DNA of 60,478 nt from Acidimicrobiales bacterium (lineage in GTDB: Bacteria > Actinomycetota > Acidimicrobiia > Acidimicrobiales > JAHWLA01): assembly GCA_035536915.1 (NCBI GenBank), contig DATLNE010000029.1, positions 1-60,478 of the forward strand, written 5' to 3'. Every line of letters begins with the position of its first letter. The first letter of the stretch is position 1. Both the position numbers and the translations under genes were made by a program. Of the stretch, positions 57,390 to 60,478 are shown piece after piece. Under the pieces are notes generated by a model. The model saw nothing but the letters and a program-made list of their open reading frames with translations. It was not told where the DNA came from and made no database searches.

Positions 57390-58764
57390 CACCACGTCGC
57401 CCCAGGTCCAGGCACGTGAGCGGATTTGGAACGGCCAACGTAAGGAACGGCTGCCCTCGACGGGCACGAACCTCCTTGCCCGACAACGGCTCACCCTGCC
57501 TCGCAACGTCACCACCACCTACCACCTGGCCGCCGCCTACCCGTTCGCGGTCGAGGCCGGGCTGGGGGTCCGGGGCGCCTTCATGGGCCTCAACCGGCTG
57601 AGCGGCGGCGGCGGCTTCTTCTTCGACCTCTTCGAGGCCCACAGCCAGGGACTCATTACTGCCCCCAACATGTTCGTCACCGGCGCGGGCGGGTTCGGCA
57701 AGTCCGCCCTCGTCAAGACCTACATGTTCCGCTCCTCGATCCTGCGGGGCCCTTACGACCGCGGTCGGTTCGTGTTCATCCTCGACGCCAAGGGCGAGTG
57801 GACTGCACTGGCCCGTCTTCTCGGTCTGACCGTGGTCGACCTGCATCCGGGCGGCCCCGCCCGGATCAATCCCCTCGACCCGGGCCCCGGTTGCTACTCG
57901 CTCAGCGCCGAGGACCTGGCCCGCAAGCAGGCGCCGGTCGTGGCTGCCCTCCTCTCCGTCATGCTCGCCCGCTCGCTGGACGTGAGCGAGAACCGCGTCC
58001 TGGGCTATGTGCTCGAGCGCCTCAGTCGAGGACGGCTTACACCTCCCACTCTCTTCGACCTGCGCGCGGCGCTGGCCAATCCCAGCCACGACATGGCCGC
58101 CGACCTCGACACTTCGCCTGAGGAGCTGCGGGTGCGTTGCCGCCCGATGCTCGACGCCTGCGCCATGCTCCTCGACCACCACTACAAGGGGATGTTCGAC
58201 GGTCCCACCAACGTGGCCATCGACTGGGACAGCTCGGCCGGCGTCGTGCTGAACCTCTCGGCCGTGCTCGACCAGCCCATCCCGCTGGAGCTGGCCATGA
58301 TCTGCGGAGCCGGGTGGGGCCAGGCCCTCATGCACGGGCGCACCGACCGCCTGAAGCTCAACGTCATCGACGAGAGCTACAAGGCTCTTCAGAACGAGGC
58401 CATGGTCGCCTATCTCCTCGACTGCTGGAAGGTGGGACGCCAATTCGGGAGTGGCAACGTCCTCATTCTCCACGCCCTGTCCGAGCTCCGAGCGTTCTTC
58501 GACGACTCGAGCGCCGCGGTCAAGAAGACCGAAGCCCTCCTCAATACCACGCCCGTTCGGGTGTACCTCCATCAGAACCACGACCAAGCGGCCGACCTCA
58601 GCCGCTTCGGGCTCACCACAGCCGAAGCCACGGGCCTCCCCGGCTACCCGCCACACCGCGGGCTGTGGAAGATCGGTGACTACACCGCATTGGTCGACCA
58701 CTTCACCATGGGCGTCGAAGTCGGCTTCTGCGATACGAACAAGGTGATGCGGGGAGGGAGATAG
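57373..58764 (+). CDS. VirB4-like T4SS ATPase (C-terminal half type)
   Basis: The 463-residue product has the P-loop TGAGGFGKSALVK near residues 103-115, RFVFILDAKGEWTALARLLG after it, a Walker B-like LNVIDESYKALQNEAM, and GNVLILHALSELRAFFDDSS with VRVYLHQNHDQAADLSRFGL near the end. This is the AAA part of VirB4/TraC proteins; the usual N-terminal half is absent and is probably supplied by the SCO6880-family protein just upstream. It drives substrate transfer and pilus subunit movement at the inner membrane. Confidence 0.88.
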   Translation: MPAATDTTSPQVQARERIWNGQRKERLPSTGTNLLARQRLTLPRNVTTTYHLAAAYPFAVEAGLGVRGAFMGLNRLSGGGGFFFDLFEAHSQGLITAPNMFVTGAGGFGKSALVKTYMFRSSILRGPYDRGRFVFILDAKGEWTALARLLGLTVVDLHPGGPARINPLDPGPGCYSLSAEDLARKQAPVVAALLSVMLARSLDVSENRVLGYVLERLSRGRLTPPTLFDLRAALANPSHDMAADLDTSPEELRVRCRPMLDACAMLLDHHYKGMFDGPTNVAIDWDSSAGVVLNLSAVLDQPIPLELAMICGAGWGQALMHGRTDRLKLNVIDESYKALQNEAMVAYLLDCWKVGRQFGSGNVLILHALSELRAFFDDSSAAVKKTEALLNTTPVRVYLHQNHDQAADLSRFGLTTAEATGLPGYPPHRGLWKIGDYTALVDHFTMGVEVGFCDTNKVMRGGR

Positions 58765-59061
58765 AGGGCGCCGACCACCAAAGCGAAGTCCCAAGGCCGT
58801 GGTGGTGCGTCGCTGCTCAGAGGGACACCTCCTTCCTGACGCGATGAGACACCTCGCCTGGCTACGGCGTACGAACCAAGCGGTCGATGCGGCTATGACG
58901 GGCCGGTAGGGAGCACTCCCTTTCCGCCTGCAGCGGAGCCATGCGCGCACTGGACGGGGGCGGCCGAGAGCCGGGACGAATTGACGCGTGCGGGCGCAAA
59001 ACCGGCCCATGAAGACCGCGCATTGGACGGGAGCGTGGCGGACTCACGCCTCCCGAGACGG
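58765..59061. other. Non-coding stretch after the T4SS operon
   Basis: No supported gene. CCACCA (about 58775) and TGGTGG (about 58800) could form a weak terminator. A motif close to GCGCA-TGGACGGG-GCG occurs twice, near 58946 and 59020, some 72 bases apart. The stretch is lower in GC towards the right. Confidence 0.4.
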
Positions 59062-59637
59062 TCAGCCGTCTATTTCGGAGAGAAACAAAACCGTTGAGAC
59101 GCACACGCAGTACGCGTCCGACATCAGGACGATGTCAGCGACAGCGACATCAAATCGAGCTCGTTCTACATTGCGTACGTGGGAAAATGTGCGACCGATC
59201 TCCCGTCCTACCGTCTCCAATGATGCGCCTGTAAAGCGGCGAAGTGTTTCTAGAACTGTGCCAAGGCGCTCGCGCGCAGACGCGCCGGGCGGTCCACCGT
59301 TAGGCCACGTGGGTGTCGCGGGGGGCTTGCGGTCCAGCCGCTCGTAGTCGGCGGCGGCGAAGGGGCGCCACATCTCTACCGGGTGCACCGCCGCCCGATT
59401 CGCGAACCGAAGCACATCGGCCAGTCTCAGCGCTCTGCCAGCCAGTGGGCGATGACTCAATAAGAGCTGCACGCGGAGGAACTCGTTCACTTCCTCGATA
59501 CGCCGAGTCACGCGGCGGTCCCGCTCATGATTCCATGCGTCGTAATCCCAGCCGGAACCCGTGGTCGCCAGGATTTGGTCCCGGCGCTCATCCCAGGTAA
59601 GGGGTCGACGACCCTTGTCCGAGTGGTATCTGGTCAC
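59062..59637 (-). CDS. HTH-like regulator with C-terminal Cro/XRE-type segment
   Basis: GTG 59637 gives 191 residues (ATG 59742 would add 35 residues that overlap a strong hairpin and so is less likely). The N-terminal part is charged and helical (DERRDQILATTGSGWDYDAW, HERDRRVTRRIEEVNEFLRV). At the end, FTGASLETVGREIGRTFSHV followed by RNVERARFDVAVADIVLMSD looks like an XRE-type helix-turn-helix. It stands alone, opposite in direction to the T4SS genes, with palindromes upstream that might be its own operators. More AT-rich codons than neighbours. Confidence 0.6.
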   Translation of the reverse strand: MTRYHSDKGRRPLTWDERRDQILATTGSGWDYDAWNHERDRRVTRRIEEVNEFLRVQLLLSHRPLAGRALRLADVLRFANRAAVHPVEMWRPFAAADYERLDRKPPATPTWPNGGPPGASARERLGTVLETLRRFTGASLETVGREIGRTFSHVRNVERARFDVAVADIVLMSDAYCVCVSTVLFLSEIDG

Positions 59638-59671
59638 TTGGGCGGGCTCGCTGCTCCAGCGGTCAACGGCA

Positions 59672-59714
59672 GATGCCACCCCCGCGACGTGGATTACGAA
59701 ACGGGGGTGGCATC
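59672..59714. repeat. Perfect 13-bp inverted repeat
   Basis: GATGCCACCCCCG (59672-59684) and CGGGGGTGGCATC (59702-59714) pair perfectly around a 17-base loop; CATTTT follows on the plus strand. It is upstream of the HTH gene start. It could be a terminator for plus-strand transcripts or a binding site for a regulator. Confidence 0.65.
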
Positions 59715-59821
59715 CATTTTCCGACTGCGGCCGATGTTGCAATCACGCTGACTGGGTGGTCCGGTCCCCCGGGGGGCGGGGGCCAAACCACGCCTTCTGC
59801 GCTGCAACCGCTAGTGCCTCT

Positions 59822-59843
59822 GTTGGGTGACGCGTCACCCAAC
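59822..59843. promoter_or_regulatory. Perfect 22-bp palindrome, candidate operator
   Basis: The half-site GTTGGGTGACG is followed at once by its exact complement, with no spacer (59822-59843). Symmetry of this length is typical of a dimeric regulator site. It lies between the HTH regulator gene and the small secreted-protein gene. A related GTTTGGGTGACACA occurs near 59995 and a GTTGGG/CCCAAC hairpin at 53057. Confidence 0.6.
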
Positions 59844-59939
59844 ACCATGCTCAACCTAGACTACGACGAAACAATCTGTTTGTGTCAGAAAATTTCTCCG
59901 GAGTGCGTCGCAGCGTGTGCTCGGGCCTCCCGAAGGTGC

Positions 59940-60125
59940 CTAGACCCAGGGTGTGCACACTGTGACTTGGAGGGGCGGATTACCGACGTAGACCGTTTGG
60001 GTGACACACGAGCCCGCGAGTGACGTAGGTTCGTCACTACTCATCGGGATCGCCCTCGTCCCAGCGCCGAGGGCACAGGTACAGGCCAACACGAACGATG
60101 ACCGCCGAAACAGCTTCGACCTCAT
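59940..60125 (-). CDS. Small secreted Cys-containing protein
   Basis: ATG 60125 has AGAGGA about six bases upstream. The 61-residue product starts MRSKLFRRSSFVLACTCALG as a signal peptide; the mature part is short (SLAGSCVTQTVYVGNPPLQV, ending TVCTPWV) with two Cys that may pair. It is divergent from an ECF sigma factor gene with only 17 bases between the starts. No family recognised, but the ribosome site and signal peptide support it. Confidence 0.6.
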   Translation of the reverse strand: MRSKLFRRSSFVLACTCALGAGTRAIPMSSDEPTSLAGSCVTQTVYVGNPPLQVTVCTPWV

Positions 60126-60142
60126 GGGAGTCCTCTCTGTCT

Positions 60143-60478
60143 ATGGCACCCCTCGTGGGCGCCGAGGGCATGATTCCATCGGGCCTCGCGGGAGCGTGGC
60201 CGAGCGTGGCGCGCCGGCTGTTGTGGGCGCTGCGTTCCCGCGGGGTGGACCGCTGGACGAGCGAGGACATCACACAGGACGTCGCCCGGCGAGCGGTCGA
60301 GCACAACGTGCCGTTCGCCTCGCCGACGGACCTGTACCCGTGGGCGGACCGGGTGGCCAGCAACCTCGTCGTCGACCTCGGGCGGCGCCGGGCCCTGATC
60401 GCAATGCAGCCGTGGACGGCGTACGAGGACCCGGCAGCACCGGTCGACGTGGCCCGGGAAGTCGAGGGGCGCCTGGAC
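60143..60478 (+). CDS. ECF sigma factor, 3' partial at window edge
   Basis: ATG 60143 starts a frame of 112 codons still open at the right edge. AGAWPSVARRLLWALRSRGV then DRWTSEDITQDVARRAVEHN and LYPWADRVASNLVVDLGRRR match sigma-70 region 2 (helices with the -10 and core-binding parts). Region 4 must be outside the window. It is divergent from the small secreted protein, so the two may share a control region. ATG 60170 is a second start candidate. Confidence 0.75.
   Translation, partial: MAPLVGAEGMIPSGLAGAWPSVARRLLWALRSRGVDRWTSEDITQDVARRAVEHNVPFASPTDLYPWADRVASNLVVDLGRRRALIAMQPWTAYEDPAAPVDVAREVEGRLD

Larger units (their letters stand above)
34196..58764. mobile_element. Probable integrated element at tRNA-Ala carrying Tad pilus and T4SS genes (right limit unknown)
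   Basis: The left limit is the 3' end of tRNA-Ala, followed by a small HTH protein and a tyrosine recombinase reading away from it, the common layout of tRNA-linked integrative elements. The Tad operon starts right behind the recombinase, and a conjugation-type cluster lies to its right. I could not find a second copy of the tRNA end, a relaxase or an FtsK/TcpA-type coupling protein, so the right limit may lie outside the window or the two clusters may be separate insertions. The Tad stretch looks less GC-rich than the core genes on the left. Confidence 0.5.

Noticed and set aside
54633-57518. Minus-strand ORF of 961 codons opposite the T4SS genes
   Set aside because: Shadow frame of GC-rich genes; the plus strand has recognisable VirB6-, SCO6880- and VirB4-like proteins with tight spacing.
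59673-60023. Plus-strand ORF with a Cys-rich end (from ATG 59848)
   Set aside because: No ribosome site, overlaps the palindrome and the opposite small secreted-protein gene, and shows no coding pattern; a 58-residue Cys-rich peptide is possible but unsupported.
34190-60478. Second copy of the tRNA-Ala 3' end as a right attachment site
   Set aside because: I looked for the T-arm and acceptor sequence in the rest of the window by eye and found none; a short core of under about 12 bases could be missed.

Overview
The window reads as chromosome from a high-GC actinobacterium. GTG and TTG starts, short or leaderless 5' ends and 1-4 base overlaps between genes are everywhere. A GlpR/SepX-like divisome protein sits beside galU-moeA-moaA-moaC, DinB/mycothiol-type enzymes occur twice, and isoprenoids come from the MEP pathway (dxs). 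An Acidimicrobiia-like lineage fits best, but this is inference from content and synteny; no rRNA or marker set is present.

Layout. (1) 1-3250 is accessory DNA: a left-edge winged-helix protein, a replication-relaxation family protein, a decayed Phd/Doc module, an intact-looking VapBC module, and four copies of a ~100 bp structured palindromic repeat that sit beside or directly after the toxin genes. (2) 3350-6100 holds a tiny hydrophobic peptide with a terminator and three secreted proteins, two of them paralogues. (3) 6280-34130 is mostly core: an ECF sigma factor with a membrane beta-propeller partner, a STAS protein, an SRAP domain protein, dxs, YjbQ with a coupled 40-residue ORF, a cell-surface DUF11 protein with a sorting-like tail, an SDR, PAP2 and UPF0104 membrane proteins, a hydrolase and a ThDP enzyme, an Mrr nuclease, TldD/TldE, UppP, MTA phosphorylase, PlsY, GalU, the molybdenum cofactor genes moeA-moaA-moaC, a SepX-like protein and a translin-family protein. 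(4) A tRNA-Ala(CGC) at 34143 is followed at once by a small HTH protein and an unusual tyrosine recombinase with several helix-turn-helix segments, which marks the left end of a probable integrated element.

(5) Read straight on from the recombinase is a compact Tad/Flp pilus operon (37755-48360): lipoprotein, secreted PKD-like protein, CpaB-like SAF protein, CpaE-like ATPase, TadA/CpaF ATPase, a fused TadB-TadC, a Flp-type pilin, three TadE/G-like pseudopilins and a 1009-residue LysM plus BTAD membrane protein. (6) 48361-50014 is hairpin-rich DNA and three small membrane proteins. (7) 50245-58764 is a conjugation-type secretion block: on the minus strand a degenerate RecA-like protein, a small protein, a bifunctional wall hydrolase and a secreted protein; on the plus strand VirB2-, VirB8-, VirB6-like proteins, an SCO6880-family protein and a VirB4-like ATPase. 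(8) The right end carries an HTH protein, strong palindromes, a small secreted protein and the start of an ECF sigma factor cut by the window edge.

Main points of interest: the compensating base changes in the structured repeats around the toxin-antitoxin genes; the apparent packaging of a Tad pilus and a compact type IV secretion system behind one tRNA-linked, multi-HTH recombinase; and the membrane LysM-BTAD protein that closes the pilus operon. No relaxase, coupling protein, prepilin peptidase or right attachment site was found, so the extent and mobility of the element are not settled.
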